From Limanda limanda (taxonomy: Eukaryota > Chordata > Actinopteri > Pleuronectiformes > Pleuronectidae), in assembly GCF_963576545.1 (NCBI RefSeq), contig NC_083638.1, positions 22,979,090-23,043,089 on the forward strand: a stretch of 64,000 nucleotides of DNA, in the 5' to 3' direction. Numbering within the stretch: the first letter of the stretch is position 1; each line of letters begins with the position of its first letter. The translations under genes and the position numbers were made by a program. Below are positions 1 through 25,870 of this stretch, piece after piece. The notes beneath the pieces are model-generated. The model did not search any database. It saw nothing but the letters and a program-made list of their open reading frames with translations, and was not told the DNA's origin.

Positions 1-24
1 CCCTTTGTTTTCTTGTTCACACAG

Positions 25-12424
<12,400 letters not shown>

Positions 12425-15400
12425 GAAGCCCCTTCTTTTCACAGACTTACCAACCTCAAAAACAAGTGGCAGTGCCTCTACCTGAAAGTCACACCTAGAA
12501 CGCTTTCTGGTCATGGAATCGGGTGAAGTTGGTCGCTATATATTTTGTTTGAATATAAGTGTTTGTTATTTGACTGCAGCTGTGAATTGCGGTACAGTTG
12601 TTTTATGTTTAAATACGGGATGTTTAAACTATGTTCTGTTGGGCATAAATGTGGCCGTTCTTAAAGAATTTACTTGATTCATTTGGTAAATGGAAATCTG
12701 TGCGTCGTCTTCTGCTTCGTCTCGTAGACTAAGAAAAAAAACTGAAAAAAAACGGAAGCTGGCCTTTTCTACCAGTAGGCTCATGTGGTCTGTGTAATAT
12801 GTTTGCGTGTGTTTCGTACATCTGTAGTTTATGATTTGTGAGCATATATACTGTAGATATACAGACATGCACCCACAGCCAATAGATTTTCCAAAGAAAC
12901 AAAAGTAACACACTACAATCACAGTCTCTGAAAGAACAGACGTATATTTATCCCCACTGAAGCACTCCAAGTCAAACACTACGAGCAGAATGAATGCACT
13001 GTAAAAAAAAAAAATACAATACAAATGTTTTGCTAGAGTCTACTACATAAAGGAAGTCAATCTTTTCCACCTGTTATTCATCTCCTTGCTGCAAACGAGT
13101 CTTTCCTCTGCCACAACTGAGAATTTCCTCTGCAAACATTCCTCCAAACAGACTCAACTAGTCCAAAAGCACTTTTCTCCCCTCCCTGGAGTCGCCTTAC
13201 TGATATATCTTTCTCTTTTAGATCTGTGGTTTCTATAATCGTTACAGTGTAAGTCACTTGTAGACAGCAGACGTTGTTCAGAATCTCCTCCCCCCCTCTG
13301 GGATCGCCGCGTAATGACTCCTTCATATTCACATGTTTCTGTGGCCTACACTGATCCCGAGCCTTAAACATCTTCTAGCTGTGTGTGAACTCCAAAACAT
13401 GCCACAAATACTGTGATCTCTATACGTGGGAAGACACTTTATAAGTTTGCATCGTGTAAGAAAATTCATATTACAAACAGCCAAAGTGTAAGTGTACAGT
13501 GCCTTAGATTATATCCTGACATCACCCTTTGCTTTGTTTCAAGTCGAAAATCTATTTTGTGGATGAGACCGGAAAATAGACTCACCAGTACACTCCGAAA
13601 AAAATCCAGTGTCTTTTGTTTATTGTTGGTTTTTCCAGAGGCAGAATCCTTTATAATTGTGAGTCCGTTTGCAAATTTAAGGTCAAAATCTGTTGTGATA
13701 CAGGTTCTATTTTTCTCTAAACTCTGTAATATGTGTCCTAAAATCTCAGTCTTTTTCTGAGAGTGTACTTTAAACACAGACCGACTGCCTTTCCTGTTGT
13801 AACAGACCAAAAAAAAAACAGAGATACAGTCAATCTTCTGTCCTGTCCTGCATGGTAGCAAGGAAGTGCCTTCGGTTTGAAATTTACAGCTTCAAAAAGT
13901 CGAAACACAAACTTCAAAAATTCAAATGTTGCTAGACCAAAAAGGGAGACACAAGTGAGACCGATCACCACATTGCCTTTTGTTTGTAATGTCAGCAGGG
14001 GAAAGCTGGATACTGGTAAAGTAAAGGATCTATACATTTTATTTTAAATTGATTTCACTAATGATGATGTATTTGAAGAAAACCGTTTTTTCTTTGCTTC
14101 TTTGAGACACCTGCGGATACAGCTGCTGACTGCACGCAGGATGTCCACTCTAGTTCACTGCAGCCGTCTGCTTCGTGCACACTTGCAGGTTCAAGTGTTT
14201 TGTTTATTTTATAAGGAAATAAAAGGTTCTTTGGAAACTTTAAAGTTTCCTCTTTCCCGCAATCACAATGTGAAAACCACAGAAAACATCCGACCTTCTT
14301 AATGTTACCTTTGACGACGCTGCAGGGACCAACATGCTTTTATTATCATATATATAATTTTAAATAATTATTATCAGTACGTCTGTAGAACAATTTCCAG
14401 ACAATCATTTGGATCTGTTTTAATGCGGCAAAATCTGAACTTTTTTCCATATTCTGTTTAAGACGCTGTTTGTTTTACTGCCGCTGTGGACGAGGCCGTC
14501 AAGGTTAAAATGCGTGTCAACGCTAAGGACCATAAATACTCCGACTCTTACGCTTTCTTACAACTTCATCATCTAATGTGTTTTAATCGAGCTCTAGATG
14601 AATGCAGACGATGTCTCTGGTGGATGCAGATAAAATCAATCATTCAGTATTTCTGCCACAGTCCTGTGGACACTGGAGTGTTAAACAGGCCTTTTCTTAT
14701 GTTTACCCTGTGTATCTGTTCACATTTATTGATTATTACTTAGTGAGATGTTCTTATTGTACTTGTATACAGTTGTACTTGGTTTTGTGATGACATTGTC
14801 TGTATATTGCAAGCCCAATAAGATGGTTAATGATGTTACTGCTGCACTGCTGGTACATTTCCACATGTCGTCCCAACACGTAGAAAAAACAGCAGGGCTG
14901 AGGCCTCCAGTGGCGTGAATGTCAGGTGGACTATTTCAAAAGGAAATGGACTCAAAAAATGTCAAATAAAAAAATCTGCTAAGTTGAGGAATCATGCTAC
15001 AAACAAATCAGCAGTCTAGCTCTTGTGTTTTGTAATTCTGTAGGTACTCGTACCTTTCTGTTTCATGACCATTCTCCGTCGGTGACTTTGAAGTGACTCT
15101 TCACATGGCTCACATATAGTCGTCATGCACACATTTTGGTTTTGTGTGCAGACTTTTATTCTTTGTAAAAAGGGGCTTTGTAAAAAACGATATCTCAGCT
15201 TTTTCTTGGTACAGGTGTGTGATATCTTCTCATATCCATGACAGTAAAGTGTTGGAGCAGAAGGAGAGAAGAGAAGCTCTGCTATGTTTCTGTGTTCTGC
15301 ATATGGTCGTGTTTTTGCTCTGTAACATTATGATGCCTTCTTGATAATATAGTTATTTTGTAGCTTTCTAGATACTTTCTATGTATACAAATACTGAAGT

Positions 15401-15430
15401 TAAATAAATTTGAAACATGTCGCCCCTTTG
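12425..15430 (+). other. tead1: tead1 3'UTR (predicted)
   Basis: About 3 kb of AT-rich, frame-broken sequence follows the tead1 stop. A canonical AATAAA is at 15403-15408, with a possible earlier signal near 14963. No second gene can be read on either strand. Long 3'UTRs are usual for vertebrate TEAD1. The exact end is inferred from the signal, not from transcript data. Confidence 0.6.
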
Positions 15431-18180
15431 TTGTCACTTCAGAAAAACACTTTAATTATGGTAAAGAAGCATTTCAGTGTTTTCCAACACACTGTTTTGG
15501 TTGATTCATGCTGGACGGAGGCAACATATGTTTAACTCTTAAACTGCAAACACCTCAGATGAACAGCAGGTGGAGCCAGACACTTTAGTTTATTCTGTCC
15601 ATCTCCTTATTTAACTCTTTTTCATGTAGACCACTGAAACACGGACCATCACCGATGGGAGACACTGTCAAAGTTAAGGTAAATACATGAGTTACCAGTA
15701 TGTACTCTATATGTGTCTGTACGTATATAACTGTAGTCAAAGTGTATTTGTACAAAAGTGAGAAAATGTTAACCATTAAATATCTGAGGATTCAAATATT
15801 GCTCAACTGAAAAGAAAGTGTTGCCACATTAAGAATCTGAGATCAAACCTCTGGTGCTGCATTTAAATTATTGTATAATGAAAGCCATTATAGTTTAGAT
15901 TGAAAAAGTAAAAGTCCTTGCTGAAGACAATTTGTGTTACATGTGTTTGATGTAGCCTGATATCTCAGTGATAGATCACTAGCTAATAAAATTACAAATG
16001 TGCTTTATTACTGACATCATTGTAAAATATACAATTTCAGAAATAATCAACTAAGTTCCTGCACTAAAACACTGACCGTGTTTACAGGAGCAAACTGTGG
16101 AACAGATAATTCAGGTCAGAAATGATCTCAAATCTATAACATTAAGTATAAATGATTTAATGCTGTTGACAATGTGGCCCCAAAAGATTGTCTTTCAGCC
16201 ATGTTTGTGTAGTGCATAGATTCCCCCTTTACGATGAAACGATGTTTCAGTCTTTTGTAGTGCATTGCGCCATCATGTGGACATTTAAGGCACATTGCAT
16301 CTTCACAGATGTGAGGGGTACAACAGCTCTTTGGTTCAAGGCTGTTTTTTTCTTGAGCACTTATCAACTGTAAGTGCTAGAAAATGTGATTTGACAGAAA
16401 GCTGCCCTGACACCAGGTTAAAATTCACTTCAAATGTTAGAGATTCTTCATAACATTACAGTTTATTCAAGTGAATTATCAGGCTTATGTACTGGGCAGG
16501 CGTTTAATAAATGTGTTGTGATTTATGAAGGTTTTATAGGTTGAACGTCTTCATATCAAGCCTGTATTTATATTACTATGGCTCTGCTTTGTTTAAGGAA
16601 AGTCTGTTGCTGTTACTAGATATGAACAGCAGGAGGCAGCAGTGTCCACTACATAAACTAACTTTAAATTGATCACCATTATTATTCTGACCTATTGCTC
16701 ACTCACTCAGTTGCTACCTCTGCAAACGAAACAGTCAGATAGGTGGAGGTGGAGGTGGAGGCCCCTGATCGGGAGAACTGACCCCCCAACATTACTGTAA
16801 CAAACTTTAAAGGGATAATTCACCCAAAAATTTAAATTCACTCATTATCTTCTCACCACTATGCCGATGGAGGAGTGGGTGAAATGTTTGAATCCTAAAA
16901 ACCCTTTTTCGGGTTTCAAGGGTAAACTGTGTTGCAGCCAGATCCAATCCAACCGATTCATCAAACGTAAAAAAAATTAAAAAGAAAAAGAAAATGACTT
17001 CATATTGCTCCTTTGGTGTCATCCTTTGGTAAGTCCCGACATTAAAATTTGACTCGAAAATCGGTTTATGCTATGTGCCAAGTGTTTTGTCAAACACTCC
17101 CCCCACCCCTCCATCGGCATAGTGGTGAGTAGATGATGAGTGAATTTTCATTTCTGGGTGAACTACTCCTTGACCTTTAATAACAGAAGAGAGTAGCACT
17201 TTTCTCTCTTGCTTTGTAACCACGACTCAAAAGTCCATTGCGCATAATGGCTGAAATCTGAATGTGAAACAGGCAACAGACAATGAGAAGAAACAACATA
17301 AGGAACTAAAAGCTAATGAGGCCAAATCTTTTCATTTACGGGAGCGTCCCCAACAGAGACAAAAGAAGACAACACCTTTCACCACATATCAGTGACGTTT
17401 TTCTCACAATATCATTGTACAACATTAATTTAATTCTCAGCCATGTATCATAAGATGTTACCTGAATTGAACCATTGGCTTTTCTTTCAGTCACTGATGT
17501 GTTCACATATGATGTAGTGTCAGGCTGTCTATGCCTCTTAACCAAATTTTGTACATTGGTTTTACTTTTTAACTAAATGTTGTAATGATCGGTGTTTGTG
17601 TCTCCTAATTGAATTTTAACATTTGGTTTTACTTTATTAATGATGTACGTTTATCTGTGATATATTGTGAGGTATCCTCGGTGTCTGGACGCTGTGAAAT
17701 AAAACATTTTATCATTATTATCATAACACCACAAACCTCATAAATCAGAGGTGGTGAAATCATTTCCACCTATAAGAAAATATTTAGTTCCAAAAGTCAT
17801 GGACTGAACAAACACTCCAAATTGACTCAAATTAAGTGGAACAAAACCCAACTTGTTAGTATGTTAAATGTATAAAACACAGGTTCCCTTTTCTGGATCA
17901 CCAAACCTGATACTAAATGTATTAAAGGGGATTTATTTCAGGAGCTGGACGAACCAAAATACAAAAGTACGCAAGGAATAAAGATGCAGCTAATAAAAGT
18001 ACTCATTAGTCATTTGAGTATCATTTGGGGAAGTGTAATCATGCAGATCAGTATCATTGAAACAAAAAATATTGAATTTTTATTTTTAATTAAGGTACTG
18101 AGACTCCCGCTGTTCATCACCAAGACCTCAGATAAACTGATTGTTTACTAAAGTCCCTCATGTCTCCACACTATCGGCTC
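15431..18180. other. tead1-rassf10 intergenic region
   Basis: 2.7 kb without a credible gene. It contains the MITE at 16807-17180, a short GGTGGA run at 16742-16761, and degenerate repeat traces near 17930-18020. Short open frames on both strands here lack recognisable motifs. Confidence 0.7.
16807..17180. mobile_element. MITE with long (~85 bp) terminal inverted repeats, TTAA ends
   Basis: The left arm (ttcacccaaaaatttaaatt, then actcattatct, ctcaccactatgccgatgga) is the reverse complement, with a few mismatches, of the right arm (ccatcggcatagtggtgagt, then gatgagtgaattttcatttc, gggtgaac). TTAA occurs at both ends (16807-16810 and 17177-17180). The middle has no coding capacity. Size and structure fit a non-autonomous DNA transposon. 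A solo right arm of the same family is at 24535-24614. Confidence 0.85.
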
Positions 18181-18221
18181 CTCTGTCACTGGTGTGAGTC
18201 ATGTGACCAGAGGCAGTACTT

Positions 18222-18410
18222 ATGAGGGAGAAGTGTTTCTTTGACTGGTTCCCAGCAAAGTGCACCAGAGGACACATGGAGCCGCAAACCTCCAGACCAC
18301 TCATACGCGCCCAGGTCGCAGCGGCGCGCATTACGCACACAGAGGAAGTGTGTTTGGACACCGCCGCGCTTTTCTCCAGACATGTGGATTCAAACATGTC
18401 CTCGGAGTGA
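18222..18410 (+). other. possible upstream open reading frame(s) in rassf10 5' leader
   Basis: Two in-frame ATGs (18222 and 18276) open a 62-codon frame ending 18410, 42 nt before the rassf10 start. It lies wholly within the probable 5' leader and promoter and does not overlap the main frame. The product has no recognised motif. Whether it is transcribed depends on the start site, which I cannot locate. It may be chance. Confidence 0.3.
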
Positions 18411-18451
18411 CCTTTTACTTTCTTTATTTTTAAGTTGAACATAAACCCACG

Positions 18452-19720
18452 ATGGAGGAGAGTACGATATCAGTGTGGGTCTGCCGGGAAGAGAAGCTCG
18501 TCCTCGGCTTGTCGAAGCGCACGACCTGCGCCGACGTGGTCCAGGTGCTGGTGGAGGAGCAGGACCCCCCGAGCGGCCTCTCCGCGTCCTGCTGCATCGT
18601 GGAGAAGTGGAGGGGCTTCGAGAGGATCCTACCCAACAAAACCAAGATGCTGCGGCTGTGGGTCGCCTGGGGAGACGAGCAGAAGAACGTGAAGTTCGTG
18701 CTGGTGAAGAGCGAAGTGTCCCTGGCGAGCCACGGAGCCCGGAGCGCGGAGGCTCGGGTGGTGCGGAGCCACCAGGGCCCGGGGGGCACCGGAGGATCCG
18801 CCAGGTCCCCGGTGGGAAGCATCTCCCCGGAGAAACAGCGGCGGGTCGTCAGGAAAGCCTTCAGGAAGCTGGAGAAGATGAAGAAGAAGAGACCGAGGGC
18901 GGCGCGCAGGGACGCGTCCTCCGCGGAGAAGATGGAGACTCTGGTTCATCTGGTGGTGTCCCAGGACCACACGGTCCGGCAGCAGGTCCAGAGACTCACG
19001 GAGCTGGACGCGGAGATCGAGACGTGCGAGGCCAAGGTGCATGTGGACAGAATCAAGAGACACGGAGTCAACTATGTTCAGGACACGTATCTGGTGGAGG
19101 CAGCCTCCAGCCGCGAGGAGGACAAACTGTGTCCACCCGGGACTCTGGTGAAGCTGGAGGAGTACGTGGTGCGCTGTGAGGAGGTGCTGAGGCTGCACCA
19201 GGAGCTGGAGGAGCAGGAGGCTCAGGTGGACATCATTACGGCGCAGATCCAAGAGGAGCTGAACCACCGCTGGATGCAGAGGAGGAGAGAGGAGCAGCGG
19301 CCCGCCGGGGGACCACAGAGCGCCCCCTGCCGCACGGACACAGACACTACAGCAGAGGACGAGCTGCTTCTGGAAGGAGAGAGGATCAGAACGCAGCTAG
19401 ATGCGAGCTGGTACATCGGTCTGCGCCTCAACACTGACTTAGAGGCTCTTAGGAGCGATTTAGAGCTGAGCCAGGAGATTTGTGATGCGAGGGAGAAGGA
19501 GATGAGGGATTTGCTGGAGAAAGTGAACACTTTGGACATGGACGAAGGGACAGGGGTGATGATGATGATGAGCACTTTGGAGAGGAAGAGTGAGTGGGTG
19601 GAGCAGGCCAGGGGTCTGTCCAAAGCTCTCAGCGTGAACGACGACGACTCAGACACTGGATTAAGTTCCCTGCACAGTCAGGACTCAGACTGCCAGACTG
19701 TGTGGGAGTCACTGGTTTAA
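18452..19720 (+). CDS. rassf10: Ras-association domain family member 10 (RASSF10)
   Basis: A single uninterrupted frame of 422 residues, as expected for the intronless RASSF10 gene; human is about 507. N-terminal RASSF proteins are scaffolds linked to mitosis, cell polarity and growth restraint. Residues 1-95 are the RA domain: ISVWVCREEKLVLGLSKRTT, then CIVEKWRGFERILPNKTKML and RLWVAWG. The basic motif KQRRVVRKAFRKLEKMKKK follows at about 129-147. A coiled-coil half includes METLVHLVVSQDHTVRQQVQ, HGVNYVQDTYLVEA and LNTDLEALRSDLE. The C-terminus DSDTGLSSLHSQDSD...ESLV is a family signature. The shorter length reflects loss of low-complexity inserts found in mammals. It lies about 6 kb downstream of tead1 on the same strand, as in human. 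ATG 18452 fits the family start (short acidic lead before ISVWVC). Confidence 0.97.
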   Translation: MEESTISVWVCREEKLVLGLSKRTTCADVVQVLVEEQDPPSGLSASCCIVEKWRGFERILPNKTKMLRLWVAWGDEQKNVKFVLVKSEVSLASHGARSAEARVVRSHQGPGGTGGSARSPVGSISPEKQRRVVRKAFRKLEKMKKKRPRAARRDASSAEKMETLVHLVVSQDHTVRQQVQRLTELDAEIETCEAKVHVDRIKRHGVNYVQDTYLVEAASSREEDKLCPPGTLVKLEEYVVRCEEVLRLHQELEEQEAQVDIITAQIQEELNHRWMQRRREEQRPAGGPQSAPCRTDTDTTAEDELLLEGERIRTQLDASWYIGLRLNTDLEALRSDLELSQEICDAREKEMRDLLEKVNTLDMDEGTGVMMMMSTLERKSEWVEQARGLSKALSVNDDDSDTGLSSLHSQDSDCQTVWESLV

Positions 19721-20345
19721 TATTGGACCCAGAGTCCTTCAGCTGTTTGTCATTTATCACTGCTTCAGTCTCAGGGATCTTAGTTACTCTGAAGTGAAGG
19801 AACATTACATTTCCACAGGGCAGTGACATGGACCTGAACCCATCTGGTTTTACTTTGCTCTTGTTTGTTTGTTTGTTGGTTCATCAGCAGGTTTATGCAA
19901 AAAGTACAGAACTGATTCACAACACACTGGGTGGAGGGGAGTTGGCTACAAGCACGAGCCAAAGAAAAAACATTTCACTTCACTGTGGATCTGGTTAAAG
20001 AGGTTGATCCAGGATTGTTTCTTCAAACACCTTCCTTGACATCAATTTCTCAGGAAATATGGATTTATACATACAAATACATATTTGGTGTCGATATCTA
20101 AGATTTTGTAACATTAAGTGCAGAATATAAGTCCACTTCGCTTGTCTTCTTATTTTTCTATTTTTGTTTTTCTAAGAGCAATAAACACGTGGATTTGTAC
20201 GGCATCCCAAAAATCCCCCATATGTCCCTGAGTTTTTATAACATCCATCTTAAACCAGTTTAAGAACAACTACAGTTTTTTTTTATAACACCAATTGTTC
20301 CTCAAAGCTGTTTTTTTGTATAAATAAAATAAAATAACAGTTTTG
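19721..20345 (+). other. rassf10: rassf10 3'UTR with two polyA signals (predicted)
   Basis: AATAAA occurs at 20180-20185 and at 20323-20328 (within taaataaaataaaataac). No other gene reads through here. I place the end near 20345 from the second signal. Confidence 0.6.
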
Positions 20346-21547
20346 AATGTTGAGTTCATGTGTCCCTCCAGTCTCTTGTTAATAATATTTGACCCCTGCA
20401 GCAACGTCAGAGAGGACACGAGACTCAAGAAGCTGCCAAGACCGCTTGATCATTTCTAAGCTCAGAGACAGGCAGACACAACATACAGTCAAACACTGTT
20501 TATCCTGCAGATTATCAATGTCTCCGTTTTCCCTGTGACCCAGACACTGTGTGATAAATACAACCTCTCTGCTGTGAATCCTAAAGTCATAATAACATGT
20601 GAAGTCAAAACAGTGACACCAAGCTCAGCAGGATGAGTCACAAAGCAGAAATGACCTCGGTCTCTCTCAGAGGATAAAAAGTGACATTTCACACAGAACA
20701 GCTGCTTCGTCGTTGCTGCTCCTGAACCTGGACAACCTCACAGAACCTCGTTGAGGTATTTTACACAAATCAGAGTATTAAGGGGTTTTAAGGCAGCCTG
20801 CACACAACCTTCATATTTTAAGTTTAAAGAAAAAACACACTGCAAGATTCATCCAGAAATAAACAGATCACTTGAGGCTTTGCAGGCAGAGTGAAAACCT
20901 TCAAATCCACAGAGTCAGGAACAAATTACATCGAGACTAGTTGTATGTCAACGTAGGAATTAAGTGTGTGTGAAGGTTTTGGTGACAGAATATTTTTACA
21001 ATCTGCAGACTTTCCTTCAGTCCCTCCTCGCCTCACCTCTTACTTCTGACATCCCCTGAGCTGCTGTGCTCTGTGCTTTTTATTTAAAGCTCTGGTGATC
21101 TGACAGGTCACCGCATCTTAGTGTTGATATTTTCTGCAAAATTAAGGATTCTGTTTATCAGCCAAGTTACAAACGTATAGAATACAACCGTCCCTAAGGG
21201 AAAATAAACAAATAATAAACCGCTCTTATGTAAAGCTTTGAAATGATATTATGGCCCACGCCCTTTAAGGATGATAAACTTAAAGGATCAGACATCTGAT
21301 GATACCACAGATCCTCTGTCAGTGTCACAAGATTCATTATGTCTCTTTAGTTGTCAGTTATATTCATTCAGTGACACATTGGCCGCCAGCTTATTTTTAG
21401 CGCCTCACCCCTCCCTGCTCTCTAGTTACTTTATATACAAGTGTCTCTGATGTGTTCTTTGCAGTTTGGTTGACAAAGTTCAATTTGATTTTAGTGTTGT
21501 ATCATGAAAAGTGCCAGACCGACTCTTCTTTTAAAATGCTACAAAAC

Positions 21548-21819
<272 letters not shown>

Positions 21820-22888
21820 CTGGGTTTGATCTGTAGGCTTGAAACATCATCCGAGTCCTTTCACATAAACACTTGTACTCTGTTTGTACAGTGAAGTGCA
21901 GTAGATGGATTCTTCTGATATCTATCATTAAAAGCTAAAGAAATAATGTTGTTGCTGATTCTCAATCCTAAACTGTCGGGTTGAAAAGGTTTCAAGCGTC
22001 AGCACCAGAGAATTAACAACACTGAAATAGTATAAGGTTTCCTCCCTTGATAAACCCGCCCATGTGTTGCTTTGCAAGCGAACACACAGTGATACGCACG
22101 ACAACTGTAACATATACATTGCTGCCGTCATCAGAGTTGTATAGCTACTTAATAGGTGAATAGAATTATTCAAAACCACAGAGAGAATAAAGGATGAGCA
22201 GAGAGTTTTCTCAGCATATACAGTGACTGAGAGGAAAAGAAGATGTTGCATAACTGTGTGTGAAGATCTGGGGATCATTAGTTTATAGTGTGTCCCCAGT
22301 GAACACAAGAAATCGTTAAAATTACATTTTACCCTCTAAGCACTTCTATTTTCCAGAGATTCAGTGAATCAAGTTTAATAATTATATGAAAATGAATTAA
22401 TTGAGAAACAGGCTTTCCACAGTAACGATAATACACAAAGATCAGAAAAAGTCAAAGCTAGCATGCCCTTCAAAATACTCATTTAATGTATTTTGTCACA
22501 TAACCAGAATTGGAAGGCTGATAATACACATGAGGCTAACGCTAGGTTAGCAGCATTTCTACACATCTGAATTTTATAAGAAGCATACAACGTATATTTC
22601 ATCTGATTTTCCAACATCACTGAGGGAAAGCCAACTTCAATAAATAACAAACATTAACATAGCAATGACAAACCGGTCCCAGAGGTGTCTGTTCTGTTGT
22701 ATTTCATGCAACGTGTGTTGTCAAATCGATTTCTCCATTCGCATTTGCTGTGCTTATTTGTTTGTGTTTTCTTTCAGTAGCAGTGCGTTGAGGAATCATG
22801 GCTTCTGTAAACATGGCTTACAACTAGATCAAAATATTGATTTGACGTAGAGCAACAACAGACGGACACAATGCCAACACCAATATGT

Positions 22889-23210
22889 TTAAAGGTTCAG
22901 TGTGTAGAATTGAGTGACATCTAGTGGTGAACTTAAATTTTGCCGCTGAATCCCCCTCACCTCACCCTCTCCTTCCAAACATGAAATAGAAAATGTGGCA
23001 GCCTTCAGTTGTCATTAAAACTCAAAAGGTGTTTAGTTTGTCCAGTCTGGGCTACTGTTAAAAAACATGGCGGCCTCCTTAGGGAAGACCCTATATGTAA
23101 ATATATAGATTTAGATGAAACACACTGGTGAAAACATCACTAGGATTTTCTTACATTCAATTCCTGCCAATAGATCCCTTTCACCTAAGTCTTACACACT
23201 GAACCTTTAA
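22889..23210 (+). mobile_element. TTAA-flanked MITE (piggyBac-like termini)
   Basis: The left end is TTAA plus AGGTTCAGTGTGTA and the right end is TACACACTGAACCT plus TTAA. The terminal inverted repeat is therefore 14 bp with a TTAA at each side, the typical target of piggyBac-like elements. It is 322 bp including the TTAAs and has no coding capacity. It carries the phrase gacatctagtggtgaac, common in fish genomes. Older copies are at 11860-12195 (reverse) and 39605-39727 (truncated). Confidence 0.85.
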
Positions 23211-23349
23211 CCCCAAGTCACAATATAAATATGACTTTACCCCAGAACAATCCTGTGGGAATACGGAGCATTTCACTGGCACATCAGTGTCCTGGCTGTC
23301 TCGGTCTAAGACTCAAATTGATCCTCACAACAATAGAAGTAGAATAGCA

Positions 23350-23423
<74 letters not shown>
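23350..23423. repeat. (CA)n microsatellite
   Basis: About 37 uninterrupted CA units, preceded by a trace of the GTGAGGACC repeat. Confidence 0.95.
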
Positions 23424-23427
<4 letters not shown>

Positions 23428-24534
23428 CAAGCCACCTTAAGTGTCTTTGTCCCGTGGATTCAGGACAGCATCATTGTCAAACAAGGGGAAGTGCTGTATT
23501 TCATTCTCTGTGAATGGCAGCCTTCCTCCCGCTCGACGCACACAGCCATGCTCTCCTCTGTGCTCCACTCTCATGTGGCTCCCTTTTCATCTGAGGAACA
23601 TAAATTAACTTGACCTGATGGGAATAAAACTTTATCTTGCATGTGACAAGTGGCGGCGTAATACAATATACAGGATTCTCAGAGGAAAACGGGACAGTCT
23701 CGTTCTTTGCCTTTTGTTTCAGAGGCGCAGTCTGTGTGGAGCCTTTTTCCTCAATCACTGAATTTTAGGTTTTAATAAGCTGAGTGTTCCCCGGACTCTG
23801 GAGCTGTTGAGAAGATTTTCAGGAATCTTAAGGGTCCTTCTCTTGAAGCTTTTCACTGCGCTGGCCTGATTTAAAACACAAAAGGTTTTCAGGAATGTCT
23901 CTAATACATCTGAATATTTCGTCTCAGAGCTTCCCACAGTCCGTCTGATAGCTCCTTTGTCTCTGTTATCACAAAAGTTCATCAAAGCTTCTGTCTTTGA
24001 TTACAACTCTCTGGCTTGTACTGAAACATGTATAACTCACATCCGTGTGCACACTAACAAAAACATGTCAGGCTCTGATAAAGAAAACGTCACAGTCTTT
24101 GTCCGGGGGTCATGACGGGGTTCATGGGTCAAGTTATCAGGGGTTAGAGTTACTGAAGCATCTGACTCTCTCTGCCGAAGGGGTTGTGGGGGTGACCGGT
24201 GGGGGGGGCAGTGGCCGAGAGAGGCAGCACACTTTGCGCAGCAGGACTCTGACTCTATGGACAGAGAAGAGAGTTTCCTGTGGAGGGAGCAGGGGTCTCT
24301 GCACGGCCTCTAAATCATGACGTCACCTTAGTTAACACCAGAACGAGCTGAAAGTTTCCATGGTGTGTTTGAAATGCTGATGGTTAGGATTTCTGGAGAG
24401 TTCACCAAGTTTGACTTAAGACTTATAGAACACTTTAATGCTGCATTGAATAAAATCTAACAGCAGCTTTACGATAAAGCAGCGGAAATAAGAAGCTATG
24501 ATGGAAAACCAGTCGTGACATTAGGATCTGGACT

Positions 24535-24614
24535 CAAACACTTCACCCCCCCTCCATCGACATAGCGCTGAGTTGATGAGTGAATTTTCATTTTTGGGTG
24601 AACTATCCCTTTAA
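24535..24614. mobile_element. solo right arm of the long-TIR MITE
   Basis: The segment caaacacttcacccccc, ccatcgacatagcgctgagt, then tgatgagtgaattttcattt, gggtgaactatccctttaa matches the right arm of the element at 16807-17180, including the terminal TTAA. No matching left arm is nearby, so it is a deletion derivative or a truncated insertion. Confidence 0.75.
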
Positions 24615-25639
24615 GCCCTGCGGACATATAATCACTTATATGCAATGTTCGACAGTTCCATATTTTTCTTCTTAACACTCTCTATCAAATACAAATACAT
24701 TTGTATAGTTTGTATATAATTGTATCCAATTTAGAGACCTGCACCTGCATGAATATTCCAGAGAATTAAATAGCATCCACTGTGCCTTGATTCACGTTGA
24801 TTCAAGTCACACGACGATAGGAAAATAGGTGGAAACAACCTGTGTCACTGTTCTAATAAATAACACACAACCCTAGCACACAAAATGAATGAAATGATTA
24901 TCAAATTCTCGAAATGCTTTCTGATTAACTTTGTATAGACTGATTAGTCGATGAATCACTTCAGCTCCACTGCTGCAGGTACTTGAGCAATCTGCCATTT
25001 CCATGTGAACTTTCAGGTCTAATAACTGTCTCTGTCGCGTTTGGCCTCTTCTACAGTGAAACATGTCAACACCACATCAAACTGCTGTCTGGAGGAAAAG
25101 TCACCATGTCAAATTAATTACACTGAATTGTGATTTTTTTTTTCTGTTGTCAAAGCAAATTCTTTAAAATTCAGGAGGGGAAAAAAATGAACTTATTTCA
25201 ATGGCAAACCTGCCCGAGCTCTCTAATCCCCGGAATGTGTCACTCTGTGCCCCTGGCCGCCTTTGTTCGGCCTCCGAGAGTGATCTGCCATGAAGTCACT
25301 AATGAAGGTATTGACTCGAGCGCCAGGACTTCAATACCAGGGCTGAGGTGTGAGCCACTCAGAAAGCACTTTGCCTGCTGTTAACAGACTGGGGCCGCCA
25401 GTGTGCGCTCATTAGACCTCATTGTGCTAGTGGCAGGTGTGTTAATCCTGTAAGGCTGGGTGCTGACCCCGGGACCTCATCTGTGGGATACTGTACAGCC
25501 TCTCTGTGAGCCACTCAAGGTCTGTCGCCTCCTGTAGAAGTCGCATAGCCCAGATCTGTCACCAACGGGCTCATTACCCTCCGATAAGTTTCCTCGGAGG
25601 GGCTAGGTGCCGGTTTCCGGCTGCTTGGAACTAATTCAT

Positions 25640-25870
25640 TTAACCACAACATTTTGAACATCGACCTATCTAGCAACGTAAAAGGAAGTCCAAAAAATGC
25701 CTGGTTCACAGTCCTGATCAGCACCAAATTTAATGGGTTCTTTCTTAAGGCATAAGGAATCTTTCCACCCAGTTTCATGGTAATCTGTCCAGTAGTTTTT
25801 GCGTAATCCTGCGTGCTAACACACAGACAAACAAAGCAAGACTAAACCACAACATCCTTGTGGAGGTAAC
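25640..25870. repeat. fish dispersed-repeat tail
   Basis: The phrase agtttcatggtaatctgtcc, agtagtttttgcgtaatcct and acacacagacaaacaaa, ending in tccttgtggaggtaac, is a very common fish interspersed motif. Its parent family is not identifiable from this fragment. It has no coding content. Confidence 0.6.

Noticed and set aside
18629..19267. 212-codon open frame antisense to rassf10
   Set aside because: It mirrors the GC-rich rassf10 coding sequence and has only Leu/His-rich composition. The sense frame is a clear RASSF10 protein.
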